Assembly: GCF_020193575.1 (NCBI RefSeq)
Contig: NZ_JADYVD010000026.1
Span: 37,063-101,062, forward strand
Length of the DNA: 64,000 nt
Reading direction: 5' to 3'
Source: Ensifer sp. IC4062
GTDB taxonomy: Bacteria > Pseudomonadota > Alphaproteobacteria > Rhizobiales > Rhizobiaceae
A program made the position numbers and the translations under genes. Positions 1 to 8,942 of this stretch are shown piece after piece. Position 1 is the stretch's first letter; every line of letters starts with the position of its first letter. The notes under the pieces were generated by a model. It did not search any database. It worked only from the letters and a program-made list of their open reading frames with translations, and was not told the DNA's origin.

Positions 1-912
1 GCGACACTGGATGCCGCGTGGGACGCCGGCATACGCTATTTCGACGTAGCGCCTTATTACGGGCTGGGATTGGCCGAGCGGCGCATCGGCGATTTCCTGC
101 AGGACAAGCCGCGCGACAGCTTCGTCCTCTCGACAAAGGTCGGCCGCCTGCTTCGTCCGGTGCCGGAAGCCGCGGTTCCCGACTATTCCTACGTCAAGCC
201 GCTGAATTTCGACGTCACCTTCGACTACAGCTATGACGCGATCATGCGGTCCATCGAATTCAGCTACGCGCGCCTCGGTCTCAATCGCATCGACATCCTC
301 TATGTCCATGATATCGGCGTCTACACCCACGGCGCCGCGAAGAATGCCGTGCTCTTGCGGCAGCTGATGGATTCTGGTCTGAAGGCTCTGGAGGAGCTGA
401 AATCGAGCGGTGTCATCTCGGCTTACGGCCTCGGCGTCAATGAGGTGCCGGTCTGCCTCGAGGTCATGCGGCGGGCAGATATCGACTGCATCCTCTTGGC
501 CGGACGCTACACGCTTCTCGACCGCTCGGCGGTTGCCGAGTTGCTCCCCCTCTGCGAGAGGAAAGGCACGTCGCTGGTCGTCGGCGGCGTGTTCAATTCC
601 GGCATCCTCGCCACCGGTCCGGTGGAGGGAGCCCATTTCGACTACATGCCGGCGAGCGAAGACGTGCGGACGCGGGTTGCGGCGATGGAAAAGATCGCAC
701 GCGAACGCGGCATGCCGCTTGCGGCCCCCGCGCTCCAGTTTCCGCTTGCCAACCGCCAGGTTGCGTCGGTCCTGCTCGGTACGGCGAAGCCTTGGAGCCT
801 CGAGCGCAATATGGAACTCACTCGACAGAAGATCGCTGCGGAAGACTTCGCGGCCTTCGAACCTTACACGCTCGTCGCGCCTGAGCTCGGGCTCGACGCG
901 GTAAGGGCCTGA
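1..912 (+). CDS. Aldo/keto reductase, D-threo-aldose (L-fucose) 1-dehydrogenase type, 5' partial
   Basis: The reading frame is open from base 1, so the N-terminus lies outside the window. The visible part matches the aldo/keto reductase barrel: the Asp and Tyr of the catalytic tetrad lie in YFDVAPYYG near the left edge, the Lys in LSTKVG and the His-region in LYVHDIG. The subfamily oxidises L-fucose, D-arabinose or L-galactose at C1 with NAD(P), giving a lactone; some members act on pyridoxal. The downstream ABC importer and a fuconolactonase-like gene favour the sugar role (inference). A 260-base gap separates it from the importer genes, so it may have its own transcript or be the first gene of the operon. 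Confidence 0.85.
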   Translation, partial: ATLDAAWDAGIRYFDVAPYYGLGLAERRIGDFLQDKPRDSFVLSTKVGRLLRPVPEAAVPDYSYVKPLNFDVTFDYSYDAIMRSIEFSYARLGLNRIDILYVHDIGVYTHGAAKNAVLLRQLMDSGLKALEELKSSGVISAYGLGVNEVPVCLEVMRRADIDCILLAGRYTLLDRSAVAELLPLCERKGTSLVVGGVFNSGILATGPVEGAHFDYMPASEDVRTRVAAMEKIARERGMPLAAPALQFPLANRQVASVLLGTAKPWSLERNMELTRQKIAAEDFAAFEPYTLVAPELGLDAVRA

Positions 913-1172
913 CATGCGACGCTGCGCCGGCTTGGTGTCGGCGCGGCGGCCAGAAAGGGCCACCGGCACGACGGTGGCCGCCCGAAACGCCTATGAAAAC
1001 ATGTTGTTGCGTCTGGGAGGAACGCAATGAATGGAACCGGCAGAACGGCTTGCCATTTCGAATTCGCTGCGCTAGCGTGCCAATCTGTTTTTTATAGATA
1101 AAAGATCGATCCGTGTGCACCTTGCGGATCGTAGACGATAACGGAACAGGTGTATTTGAGAGGAGAAACCCG

Positions 1173-2162
1173 ATGAACATCGCAAAGCACATTCTATCCC
1201 GCCGTGCATTTACCGCGCTGGCCGGTGCCGCTTTCCTGGCAACGATGGCGCCGGTCGCGTCATTTGCGCAGGACGTTACGATCCCGATCATCGTGAAGGA
1301 TACCACTTCCTTCTACTGGCAAATCGTTCTCGCGGGCGCGCGCGCCGCCGGTAAGGATCTCGGCGTGAATGTGCCGGAACTTGGCGCCCAGTCTGAATCG
1401 GACATCAACGGCCAGATCAGCATCCTCGAAAATGCCGTTGCCGGCGCGCCGGCTGCGGTCGTGATCTCGCCGACGGAGTTCAAGGCGCTCGGCAAGCCGA
1501 TTGACGAGGCAGCAAAAGCTGTTCCGATCATCGGCATCGACTCGGCCGCTGACTCGAAGGCCTTCACCTCGTTCCTGACGACCGACAATGTCCAGGGCGG
1601 TCGTATCGCCGCTGATGGGCTCGCCGCCGCAATCAAAGAGGCCACCGGCAAGGAGGAAGGCGAAATCGCCATCATCACCAGCTTGCCGGGCGTTGGCTCG
1701 CTCGACCAGCGCCGCGAGGGCTTCCTCGACCAGGTCAAGACCAAGTACCCGGGCCTCAAGGTCGTTGCCGACAAATACGCCGACGGTCAGGCCACGACTG
1801 GTCTCAACATGATGACCGACCTGATCACCGCCAATCCGAATCTCGTCGGCGTCTTCGCCTCCAACCTGATCATGGCGCAAGGCGTCGGCCAGGCGATCGC
1901 CGAAAACAAGCTCGGTGACAAGATCAAGGTGATCGGCTTCGACAGCGACGAAAAGACAGTCGGCTTCCTCAAGGAAGGCGTATTAGCCGGGCTCGTCGTG
2001 CAGGATCCCTATCGCATGGGCTATGATGGCGTGAAGACGGCACTTGCGGTCTCGAAGGGCGAGAAGGTCGAAGCGAATGTCGATACAGGCGCGAACCTCG
2101 TCACCAAGGCGAACATGGCCGACCCGAAAATCGATGCACTTTTGAACCCGAAGGTAAACTAG
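1173..2162 (+). CDS. Sugar ABC transporter periplasmic substrate-binding protein
   Basis: This 329-residue protein belongs to the type 1 periplasmic binding proteins of the ribose/xylose family. An N-terminal signal peptide of about 27 residues ends at ASFAQ/D and carries a twin-Arg pair (SRRAF), so Sec or Tat export is possible. The ATG at 1173 is chosen because GAGGAG lies just upstream; an in-frame ATG at 1113 would add 20 residues ahead of the signal peptide. It captures sugar in the periplasm for the ATPase and permease encoded next. Fucose is the most likely ligand given the enzymes around it, but the sequence alone does not fix the ligand. Confidence 0.9.
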   Translation: MNIAKHILSRRAFTALAGAAFLATMAPVASFAQDVTIPIIVKDTTSFYWQIVLAGARAAGKDLGVNVPELGAQSESDINGQISILENAVAGAPAAVVISPTEFKALGKPIDEAAKAVPIIGIDSAADSKAFTSFLTTDNVQGGRIAADGLAAAIKEATGKEEGEIAIITSLPGVGSLDQRREGFLDQVKTKYPGLKVVADKYADGQATTGLNMMTDLITANPNLVGVFASNLIMAQGVGQAIAENKLGDKIKVIGFDSDEKTVGFLKEGVLAGLVVQDPYRMGYDGVKTALAVSKGEKVEANVDTGANLVTKANMADPKIDALLNPKVN

Positions 2163-2220
2163 ACCCGGGGGCATGACATGGCGACGGCCGATACGAGGGG
2201 CGCCGTCGCCCTCCGGGTTG

Positions 2221-2258
2221 GCGCATAACCCCGGGGAGCGATTTTCGGGGTTATGCGC
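2221..2258 (+). promoter_or_regulatory. Intercistronic stem-loop between binding-protein and ATPase genes
   Basis: A perfect 13-base inverted repeat (GCGCATAACCCCG at 2221-2233 and its complement at 2246-2258) encloses a 12-base loop. No T-run follows, so it is not a classical terminator. In sugar ABC operons such hairpins after the binding-protein gene often protect the upstream mRNA and lower expression of the ATPase gene; that role is inferred here. Confidence 0.7.
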
Positions 2259-2319
2259 GGATAGCTGTTGCAGCGTCGGGTCGACTTTGACGGAAGGCGC
2301 TGCCGAGGAGGAGGCATTC

Positions 2320-3867
2320 ATGATTGGACTTCAAGAGGTCGGCCACCGGCACGAGCAGAGAACGCCCGCCGGCCACCCGGTTCCCAAGGGTGAGCCAATC
2401 CTCGAATTGTACAGTCTGCGGAAGAACTACGGCGCGGTGGAAGCGCTGAAGCCCGCGACCATGACATTCCTTTCGGGCGAGGTGCATGCAATCGTCGGTG
2501 AAAACGGTGCCGGCAAGTCGACACTGATCAAACTGCTGACAGGGGTGATAGCCCGGACCTCGGGCGATGTCCTCTGGTGCGGCGAGCCGGTGCAACTCGC
2601 GACCCCCAACGAGGCGATTTCGCGCGGCATCAATGCCGTCCATCAGGAAGTCGTGCTCTGCCCGCACTTAAGCGTCGCAGCCAACATGTTCCTCGGTGAC
2701 GAGATGAACAGGCGCGGCCTGATGCGCAAGCGCGCGATGACCGATGCGGCCCAAGGGGTGCTCGATGATCTCGGCTTCAATCTTCCCGCAGGCGCGGTGC
2801 TCGGTAGTCTGACGATCGGCCAGCAGCAACTGGTCGCCACGGCGCGGGCGGCGATGCGCGGCACCCAGTTCCTGATCTTCGACGAGCCGACGGCCTATCT
2901 TACGCGACAGGAATCCGAGCAACTGTTCCGCCTCATTCGTCGGCTGCAGAGCGAAGGCGTCACGATTGTCTATATCAGCCACCGTCTCGAGGAGGTGTTC
3001 GAGCTTGCGGACCGGGTCTCCGTCCTGCGCGACGGCACCCATGTCGGCACGCGGGCGATTGGCGAGACGAACGAGGCCGAGCTGATTGCGCTGATGATCA
3101 ATCGCACGATCGAACAGATCTATCACAAGGAACATTTTACCGCGGGCGAGACGCTCGTTGAAACACGCGGGCTGACCGGCCCAGGCTTTGCCGATGTGTC
3201 GCTGACGGTCAGGGCTGGCGAAATCGTCGGCCTTTACGGCCTGATCGGCGCCGGCCGCAGCGAATTTGCACTCGGCCTTTATGGTCGCCATCGGCTTAGC
3301 GCCGGAGAGGTCTTCTGGCAGGGCAGGAAGGTCGAAATCGACAGCGAGCGGAAGGCGATGGAACTCGGGATTGCACTGGCGCCGGAGAGTCGCCGCGATC
3401 AGGGGCTCTGTCTCAATCTGCCGATCGGCCTCAACATCAACCTGCCGGTTTTCCGCAAGCTGACACGCGGTTTGACGATTAACCGTGCCGAGGAGGCGGC
3501 GAACGCCGACCGTCAGATTAGGGATCTGAAGATCAAGACGCCGTCGCGTCGGGTGCTGGCGTCCGCCATGTCCGGCGGCAACCAGCAGAAGATCGTCATA
3601 GGAAAGTGGCTCAGTCACGGGGCGAAGCTCTTCATCTTCGATGAGCCGACCGTCGGCGTCGATGTCGGAACCAAGGCCGAGATCTATCGGCTTTTCGCGC
3701 GGCTCTTGGAGAAGGGGGCGGGCATCATCCTGATTTCGTCCTACTTGCCGGAGGTCTACGAACTGTCGGACCGGCTGCATGTCTTTCGGCAGGGGCGGCT
3801 TGTGGGTAGCCACGGCTATCACACGGCCAGCCATGAAGAGGTGCTGGCGCAGGCGATCGGCGCGTGA
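2320..3867 (+). CDS. Sugar ABC transporter ATP-binding protein (RbsA/XylG/MglA type, two nucleotide-binding domains)
   Basis: The 515-residue protein has two ABC cassettes, as is typical of importers for pentoses and deoxyhexoses. In the first, Walker A is GENGAGKST (about residues 60-68) and Walker B is IFDEPTAYL; its signature is the variant TIGQQQ. The second has a degenerate Walker A (GLIGAGRSE), a normal SGGNQQK signature and IFDEPTVGVD, the usual asymmetry of this family. The start at 2320 follows GAGGAGGAG; an upstream in-frame ATG at 2173 would translate through the intercistronic hairpin and is rejected. It powers the permease encoded 41 bases downstream. Confidence 0.93.
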   Translation: MIGLQEVGHRHEQRTPAGHPVPKGEPILELYSLRKNYGAVEALKPATMTFLSGEVHAIVGENGAGKSTLIKLLTGVIARTSGDVLWCGEPVQLATPNEAISRGINAVHQEVVLCPHLSVAANMFLGDEMNRRGLMRKRAMTDAAQGVLDDLGFNLPAGAVLGSLTIGQQQLVATARAAMRGTQFLIFDEPTAYLTRQESEQLFRLIRRLQSEGVTIVYISHRLEEVFELADRVSVLRDGTHVGTRAIGETNEAELIALMINRTIEQIYHKEHFTAGETLVETRGLTGPGFADVSLTVRAGEIVGLYGLIGAGRSEFALGLYGRHRLSAGEVFWQGRKVEIDSERKAMELGIALAPESRRDQGLCLNLPIGLNINLPVFRKLTRGLTINRAEEAANADRQIRDLKIKTPSRRVLASAMSGGNQQKIVIGKWLSHGAKLFIFDEPTVGVDVGTKAEIYRLFARLLEKGAGIILISSYLPEVYELSDRLHVFRQGRLVGSHGYHTASHEEVLAQAIGA

Positions 3868-3908
3868 CCGCGAGAAACAAGGCATAAGGGACTGCAGGGA
3901 GGAACGAC

Positions 3909-4886
3909 ATGAGTGTGGAAACGGTTGAAAGCAGCACGGGGCCGACGCCGAGGAAAGGGATCAGCATCCTGTTCGGCCTGACGCTGCTCGGGCTTCTGCT
4001 CTTCCTCTGGCTACTTCTCGGCTTCGCGACCAACAGCTTCTGGACGCCGAACAACATCAGCAACCTCTTACGCCAGGGCGCGATGACGGCGATTCTTGCG
4101 GTCGGCCAGACCTTCGTGATCATCACCGCCGGCATCGACCTCTCGGTTGGTGCAGTGGTCGGCTTCACCAGCGTCATTGTCGCATGGCTGCTTGCCGCCG
4201 GCGTTCCGCTGTGGCTTGCCCTGATCGCGACCCTGGCTATCGGCGTCCTGATCGGCGCTTTCCATGCCTTCGGCATCGTCCGCATGGGGCTGCCGCCCTT
4301 TATCATCACGCTGGCAACGCTGACTTCGCTGCGCGGCATCGGCCTGCTCATCACCAACGGCTCGACCATCTCGATCACCAACGAGGCCTTCACCAATTTC
4401 TCGCGGGCCGATTTCCTCGGTGTGCCGAGCCTGTTCTGGATGGTGATCGTCGTTGCCGTGCCGGCCTATGTCTTCCTGCACTTGAGCCGTTTCGGCCGCT
4501 ATCTCTTTGCCGTCGGCTCTAACAGCGAGGCGGCGCGCCTTTCCGGCGTCAACGTCAACCGCACGATTTATCTCGCCTATATCCTGTCATCGACCTGCGC
4601 CGCCTTTGTCGGTCTGCTGCTCGCCTCGCGCATCGGCATTGGCAACGCCACACAGGCAGAGGGCTGGGAGCTGCAGGCGATCGCCTCGTCGGTGATCGGC
4701 GGCACGAGCCTTTTCGGTGCGGTCGGCTCGGTCCACGGGCCGCTGCTCGGCGCTTTCATCCTGGCAACGATCAACAACGGCGCCAATCTCATGAACGTCA
4801 ATTCCTTCTGGCAGCGCATCATCACCGGGCTGCTGATCATCGTCATCGTCTACTTCGACCAGCTCCGTCGGCGGGGCGAGCGATGA
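3909..4886 (+). CDS. Sugar ABC transporter permease (RbsC-like)
   Basis: This 325-residue integral membrane protein of the branched-chain/ribose permease family (BPD_transp_2) has multiple hydrophobic helices starting at about residue 20 and the conserved patch ITAGIDLSVGA near residue 75 that is diagnostic for RbsC-type sugar permeases. The start has AGGGAGGAACG upstream. The stop overlaps the start of the next gene by four bases (ATGA), showing translational coupling between import and the first catabolic dehydrogenase. It presumably forms the homodimeric channel of the importer. Confidence 0.93.
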   Translation: MSVETVESSTGPTPRKGISILFGLTLLGLLLFLWLLLGFATNSFWTPNNISNLLRQGAMTAILAVGQTFVIITAGIDLSVGAVVGFTSVIVAWLLAAGVPLWLALIATLAIGVLIGAFHAFGIVRMGLPPFIITLATLTSLRGIGLLITNGSTISITNEAFTNFSRADFLGVPSLFWMVIVVAVPAYVFLHLSRFGRYLFAVGSNSEAARLSGVNVNRTIYLAYILSSTCAAFVGLLLASRIGIGNATQAEGWELQAIASSVIGGTSLFGAVGSVHGPLLGAFILATINNGANLMNVNSFWQRIITGLLIIVIVYFDQLRRRGER

Positions 4887-5923
4887 CGGGGGTTGACGGC
4901 ATGAAGGCCATCCTTTGCCCGGAGCCCGGTCGCCTCGAGATCGTCGAACGCAGCCGGCCCGCGGCTCCAGCGGCCGGGTGGGTGCGGCTCGCCGTCAGCC
5001 ATGTCGGGATCTGCGGCACCGACTACCACATCTTCGAAGGCAAGCATCCCTTCCTGCAATATCCCCGCGTGATGGGGCACGAAATCTCGGCGAGGGTGAT
5101 TGAAGCGGGCCCTGAAACGTCCCTCGCACCCGGGATGCTGGTGGTAGTCAATCCCTATCTGTCCTGCGGGAGCTGTGTCGCCTGTCGAAGCGGAAAGCCG
5201 AATTGCTGCACGGCGATCAGCGTCCTCGGCGTGCACACCGACGGGGCTTTCTGCGAAGAGATCACCATGCCAGAGAGAAATCTCTACCCGGCTCAGGATC
5301 TGTCGCCCGAAGCCGCCGCTGCGGTCGAGTTCCTGGCGATCGGCGCTCATGCGGTCCGCCGGTCGAGGGCAGCGCCGGGCGCCCGTTCGCTGGTCATCGG
5401 CGCCGGACCGATCGGCCTGGGAGCGGCGCTCTTCTCGCGCATTGCCGGACACAGCGTGACCCTTCTCGACACGAGCGTGGAACGACTGGCCTTTGCTGCC
5501 GACAGGCTCGGCCTTTCGCACGGCATTGTTGCCGATGGCGACACGGAACGTGCAATCGCGCAGGCGACGGATGGCGATGGCTTCGATGTCGTTTTCGATG
5601 CTACCGGCAATGGCGCGTCGATGGAGCGGTCGTTCGCCCATGTCGCCCATGGCGGAACGCTGGTCTTCGTCGGCGTCGTCAAGGACGACATCCGCTTCTC
5701 CGATCCGGAATTCCACAAGCGGGAGATGACTTTGGTCGCCAGCCGCAATGCTACACGGACTGATTTCGATCATGTCGTCACGTCGATCCGTGACGGCCTG
5801 GCCCCGGTCGACGCGTTGATCACCCATCGCACGACACTCGCTGAGGCGGTCGACGATCTGCCGCGTTGGGCGCACGACAAGGCCGGCCTCGTCAAGGCCG
5901 TGATCGCAGTGGGTGTCGCATGA
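4883..5923 (+). CDS. Zinc-dependent alcohol/sugar-acid dehydrogenase (MDR family)
   Basis: The 346-residue protein is a medium-chain dehydrogenase. Catalytic zinc ligands are seen as Cys44 (ICGTD) and His66-Glu67 (GHE); the structural zinc loop is Cys95, Cys98, Cys101 and Cys109. The Rossmann motif is GAGPIGLGA. The relatives are L-idonate/L-galactonate 5-dehydrogenase-like enzymes, which fits oxidation of a sugar acid formed after the lactonase step, but the exact substrate is not determined. It overlaps the permease and the next hydrolase by four bases at each end. A second possible start lies at 4901 (MKAIL). Confidence 0.88.
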   Translation: MTGVDGMKAILCPEPGRLEIVERSRPAAPAAGWVRLAVSHVGICGTDYHIFEGKHPFLQYPRVMGHEISARVIEAGPETSLAPGMLVVVNPYLSCGSCVACRSGKPNCCTAISVLGVHTDGAFCEEITMPERNLYPAQDLSPEAAAAVEFLAIGAHAVRRSRAAPGARSLVIGAGPIGLGAALFSRIAGHSVTLLDTSVERLAFAADRLGLSHGIVADGDTERAIAQATDGDGFDVVFDATGNGASMERSFAHVAHGGTLVFVGVVKDDIRFSDPEFHKREMTLVASRNATRTDFDHVVTSIRDGLAPVDALITHRTTLAEAVDDLPRWAHDKAGLVKAVIAVGVA

Positions 5924-6753
5924 CGTTGATCGATGCTCACCAGCATTATTGGACGCTCGGCCTTGGCCATAACAACTGGCCGGGACCGGATCTGGCGCCG
6001 ATCTATCGCGATTTCGGGCCGGAAGACCTGAAGCCTAACCTCGCAGCGGCAGGAATTTTGCGAACGGTTCTCGTTCAGGCCGCGCCGAATGTGAAGGAAA
6101 CCGAATTTCTGCTTTCGCTCGCCGAGCGGGAGGATACGGTCGCCGCCGTGGTCGGCTGGGTCAACATTTTGGCGGCCGATGCCGTTTCAGAAATCAGGCG
6201 TCTGAAGGCCAGCCCGAAGCTCAAGGGCATCCGCCCGATGCTGCAATCCATTTTGGAAACCGCTTGGATCCTGCAGCCGCAGGCGATTGCCACGCTGCAG
6301 GCGCTGCCCGGACTGGATATGCGGTTTGACGCCCTGATCCAGCCGCGGCATTTGCCGATCATCGCGGCCCTTGCTGATGAGGTGCCGGATCTTGCGATCG
6401 TTGTTGACCATTGCGCCAAGCCCTTTATCGCCGCGGGAAAACTGGAGCCGTGGCAGTCAGACATGGCGGCGCTCGCCCGTCGCCCGAACGTCCACGTCAA
6501 GCTCTCCGGGCTTGTAACCGAGGCGGGCGGCGGCTGGTCGGTCGAGAGGCTCAGGCCCTATGCCGCGCACATCCTCGATGTCTTTGGAACTGATCGAGTG
6601 ATGTTCGGCAGCGACTGGCCGGTAGTGCTGCTCGACGCGGAGTATGGCGCATGGTTCGCTGCGGCACAGGAACTAACGGCGCACCTCACACCCTCTGAGC
6701 GCGAGAATGTTTTTTCGGGCACGGCGGCCCGCTTTTACAGACTTTCCGGCTAA
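5920..6753 (+). CDS. Amidohydrolase-family lactonase (COG3618, L-fuconolactonase-like)
   Basis: This 277-residue protein starts MTLIDAHQHYW, with the His-x-His metal motif on the first strand of an amidohydrolase barrel, and later has VVDHCAKP and MFGSDWPV, both typical of the COG3618 sugar-lactone hydrolases. Members open L-fucono-, L-rhamnono- or related lactones to the aldonate. Placed with an aldose 1-dehydrogenase, it supplies the second step of the non-phosphorylative route. The start at 5920 is set by an ATGA overlap with the dehydrogenase. No fuconate dehydratase or aldolase is in this window, so the pathway must be completed elsewhere or upstream. Confidence 0.87.
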   Translation: MTLIDAHQHYWTLGLGHNNWPGPDLAPIYRDFGPEDLKPNLAAAGILRTVLVQAAPNVKETEFLLSLAEREDTVAAVVGWVNILAADAVSEIRRLKASPKLKGIRPMLQSILETAWILQPQAIATLQALPGLDMRFDALIQPRHLPIIAALADEVPDLAIVVDHCAKPFIAAGKLEPWQSDMAALARRPNVHVKLSGLVTEAGGGWSVERLRPYAAHILDVFGTDRVMFGSDWPVVLLDAEYGAWFAAAQELTAHLTPSERENVFSGTAARFYRLSG

Positions 6754-6987
6754 GGACTTGCCTTGCCCGGCTTTCCTACAGCCTTAGGCAAGCGAGCCGG
6801 TGCAGCGTTGGGAATCCAGTAACATTTTCCGGAGAGATCTTGCAGCGGGGCGGAAAGGGCATAATTGTTGCACTGCACAAGAAACATGGTAGTCTGCCAG
6901 CGATTGCGGACACCAAGACAAACAATCGCAAGCTTGCGTCCGACTGGGAGCGGCGTTGTCATTGATTGAAACAAGGGTACGCGTCCC

Positions 6988-8262
6988 ATGTTCTACCAGC
7001 TTTACGAATTGAACCATGCCATGATGGCACCGTGGCGCACGGCCGCGGATGCCCTGCGCCTCGCCTTTAACAATCCGATGAATCCGGTCTCGCACACCTA
7101 TTTCGGCCGTGCGACTGCTGCGGGATTGGAGGTTTTTGAGCGCGCTACACGGCGCTATGGCAAACCGGAATTCGGCCTTCCCGAAACCATCGTCGACGGG
7201 CAACCGGTGCCCGTGCACGAGAAGATCGTCTGGCGGGCGCCTTTCTGCAATCTCATCCACTTCGAGCGCTCCCTTCCCAAGGGAAGAGCGCCGGATCACA
7301 AGATTCTGATGGTTGCGCCCATGTCGGGGCACTACGCCACGCTGCTGCGCGGTACCGTCGAAGCGCTGCTGCCGCATGCCGACGTCTACATCACAGATTG
7401 GATCGACGCGCGGATGGTGCCTCTCGCCGAAGGCACCTTCGATCTCGACGACTATATCGACTATGTCGTTCAGATGCTGCACTTCCTCGGACCCGATATC
7501 CATGTGATCGGTGTCTGTCAGCCGGCGGTGCCGGTCTTGGCTGCAGTCTCGCTGATGGAAGCGGCGGAAGATCCGCTCGCACCGGCGTCGATGACCCTGA
7601 TGGGCGGGCCGATAGACACCCGCATCAATCCGACCGCGGTCAATCAGCTGGCGAAGGAGCGGTCGATCGAATGGTTCCGCGACAACGTCATCATGCCCGT
7701 GCCGTGGCCGCAGCCGGGTTTTATGCGCATGGTCTATCCGGGCTTCCTGCAGCTCTCCGGCTTCATGTCCATGAATCTCGATCGGCACCTGATCGCGCAC
7801 AAGGAATTCTTCGCGCACCTCGTCAAGAACGACGGTGACGCCGCCGACAAGCACCGCGATTTCTATGACGAATACCTGGCGGTCATGGACCTGACGGCGG
7901 AATTCTACCTCCAGACCGTGCAGGTCGTGTTCATGCAGCATGCCTTGCCGAAGGGCGAGATGACGCACCGGGGGCGGCGCGTTGACCCGTCGGCGATCCG
8001 CAAGGTGGCGCTCCTGACCGTCGAGGGCGAAAACGACGACATTTCCGGTGTCGGCCAGACGAAGGCCGCGCAGACGATCTGCACCAGCATCCCGGAACAT
8101 ATGCGTCAGCATTACATGCAGCCGGATGTTGGCCACTACGGCGTCTTCAATGGATCGCGTTTCCGTCGCGAGATCGCGCCGCGCATCATCGCTTTCCAGC
8201 GCGAGCACTCGCGTCGCGCCGCGCCGTTCAAGCAACTCATTAAGGGCGGAAAGTCGGCCTGA
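6988..8262 (+). CDS. phaZ: Intracellular poly(3-hydroxybutyrate) depolymerase
   Basis: The 424-residue protein is an alpha/beta-hydrolase of the intracellular PHB depolymerase family and starts MFYQLYELNHAMMAPWR, typical for PhaZ. The nucleophile elbow is GVCQP with Cys177 where other lipases have Ser, as in Ralstonia PhaZa1. It degrades storage polyester granules in the cytoplasm so that carbon can be reused. There is no signal peptide, as expected. It stands alone with 234 bases upstream, where a TGCA-rich site occurs (6867-6880). An AAGGG ribosome-binding site precedes the start. Confidence 0.93.
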   Translation: MFYQLYELNHAMMAPWRTAADALRLAFNNPMNPVSHTYFGRATAAGLEVFERATRRYGKPEFGLPETIVDGQPVPVHEKIVWRAPFCNLIHFERSLPKGRAPDHKILMVAPMSGHYATLLRGTVEALLPHADVYITDWIDARMVPLAEGTFDLDDYIDYVVQMLHFLGPDIHVIGVCQPAVPVLAAVSLMEAAEDPLAPASMTLMGGPIDTRINPTAVNQLAKERSIEWFRDNVIMPVPWPQPGFMRMVYPGFLQLSGFMSMNLDRHLIAHKEFFAHLVKNDGDAADKHRDFYDEYLAVMDLTAEFYLQTVQVVFMQHALPKGEMTHRGRRVDPSAIRKVALLTVEGENDDISGVGQTKAAQTICTSIPEHMRQHYMQPDVGHYGVFNGSRFRREIAPRIIAFQREHSRRAAPFKQLIKGGKSA

Positions 8263-8314
8263 CAGGAAAGGCTCCGCTTTCGGCAATTGAAGGCAGTCGT
8301 TTTGCCCGTGCAGA

Positions 8315-8328
8315 GTCAAGATCTTGAC
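8315..8328. promoter_or_regulatory. Perfect 14-bp palindrome upstream of the DUF2852 gene
   Basis: GTCAAGATCTTGAC is a perfect palindrome without spacer, 103 bases upstream of the next start codon. It could be an operator; no regulator is recognised. The rest of 8263-8430 shows nothing else clear. Confidence 0.35.
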
Positions 8329-8430
8329 CGATTCCGACACCGAAAGTCTTGCAGAGGCGGCGGGCCTTTCCCACATCGTTTTTATCGGGTCGCGATTGTC
8401 GCGGCCCGCTGAATGCGAGGAATCGTGAAG

Positions 8431-8853
8431 ATGAACCAATCTGCATTGATCCGTCCGGACTGGACGCCCGCGACCATTGCATTGATGGTGCTCGGCTTCG
8501 TTGTGTTCTGGCCGCTTGGGCTGGCAATGCTCGCCTATATCCTCTTCGGTGAAAAGCTGAGGGCGTTCAAGAAGGACGCCAACGGCAGTGTGGATCGCAT
8601 GTGCGCCGGCTTCCGGCGCAACCACCGTCAGCACTGGGCGCATCATCGCACCGGCAACGTCGCGTTTGACGACTGGCGCGAAGCGGAGCTTGCCCGCCTC
8701 GATGAAGAGCGCCGCAAACTGGACCAAATGCGCGAGGAATTCGACGCCTATGTGCGCGAACTCCGCCGCGCCAAGGACCAGGAAGAGTTCGACCGCTTCA
8801 TGCGCGAGCGCAAGAACGGCGGTCCTTCGCCGTCCACCGGTGAGACGAGCTGA
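8431..8853 (+). CDS. DUF2852 membrane-anchored protein
   Basis: The 140-residue product has one hydrophobic helix at about residues 15-38 (ending in WPLGLAMLAYILFG) followed by a short basic stretch and a highly charged helical tail rich in Glu, Arg and Lys that is likely coiled coil. This is the layout of DUF2852 proteins, common in Rhizobiales and without known function. The start at 8431 follows GAGGAA with an 8-base spacer; an earlier in-frame ATG at 8413 would overlap that site. A hairpin follows the stop. Confidence 0.8.
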   Translation: MNQSALIRPDWTPATIALMVLGFVVFWPLGLAMLAYILFGEKLRAFKKDANGSVDRMCAGFRRNHRQHWAHHRTGNVAFDDWREAELARLDEERRKLDQMREEFDAYVRELRRAKDQEEFDRFMRERKNGGPSPSTGETS

Positions 8854-8865
8854 AGCGAAAACACC

Positions 8866-8895
8866 TATCCGGCGTTTCATGTGAAACGCCGGATA
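8866..8895 (+). terminator. Long hairpin after the DUF2852 gene
   Basis: Fourteen-base arms (TATCCGGCGTTTCA and complement) meet around a two-base centre, giving a near-perfect 30-base palindrome. There is no T-run, so termination is only possible. Its centre GTTTCATGTGAAAC differs by one base from the core of the ParB site. Confidence 0.45.
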
Positions 8896-8942
8896 TCTGA
8901 GCCCGTGCTGCGAATGATCCGCGAATCGGATAGAAAGGCGCC

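Noticed and set aside
1113..1172. Upstream start for the sugar-binding protein
   Set aside because: It would put 20 hydrophilic residues ahead of a clear signal peptide; the GAGGAG site fits 1173.
2173..2319. Upstream start for the sugar ATPase
   Set aside because: The extra 49 residues are translated through the stem-loop and do not resemble the family.
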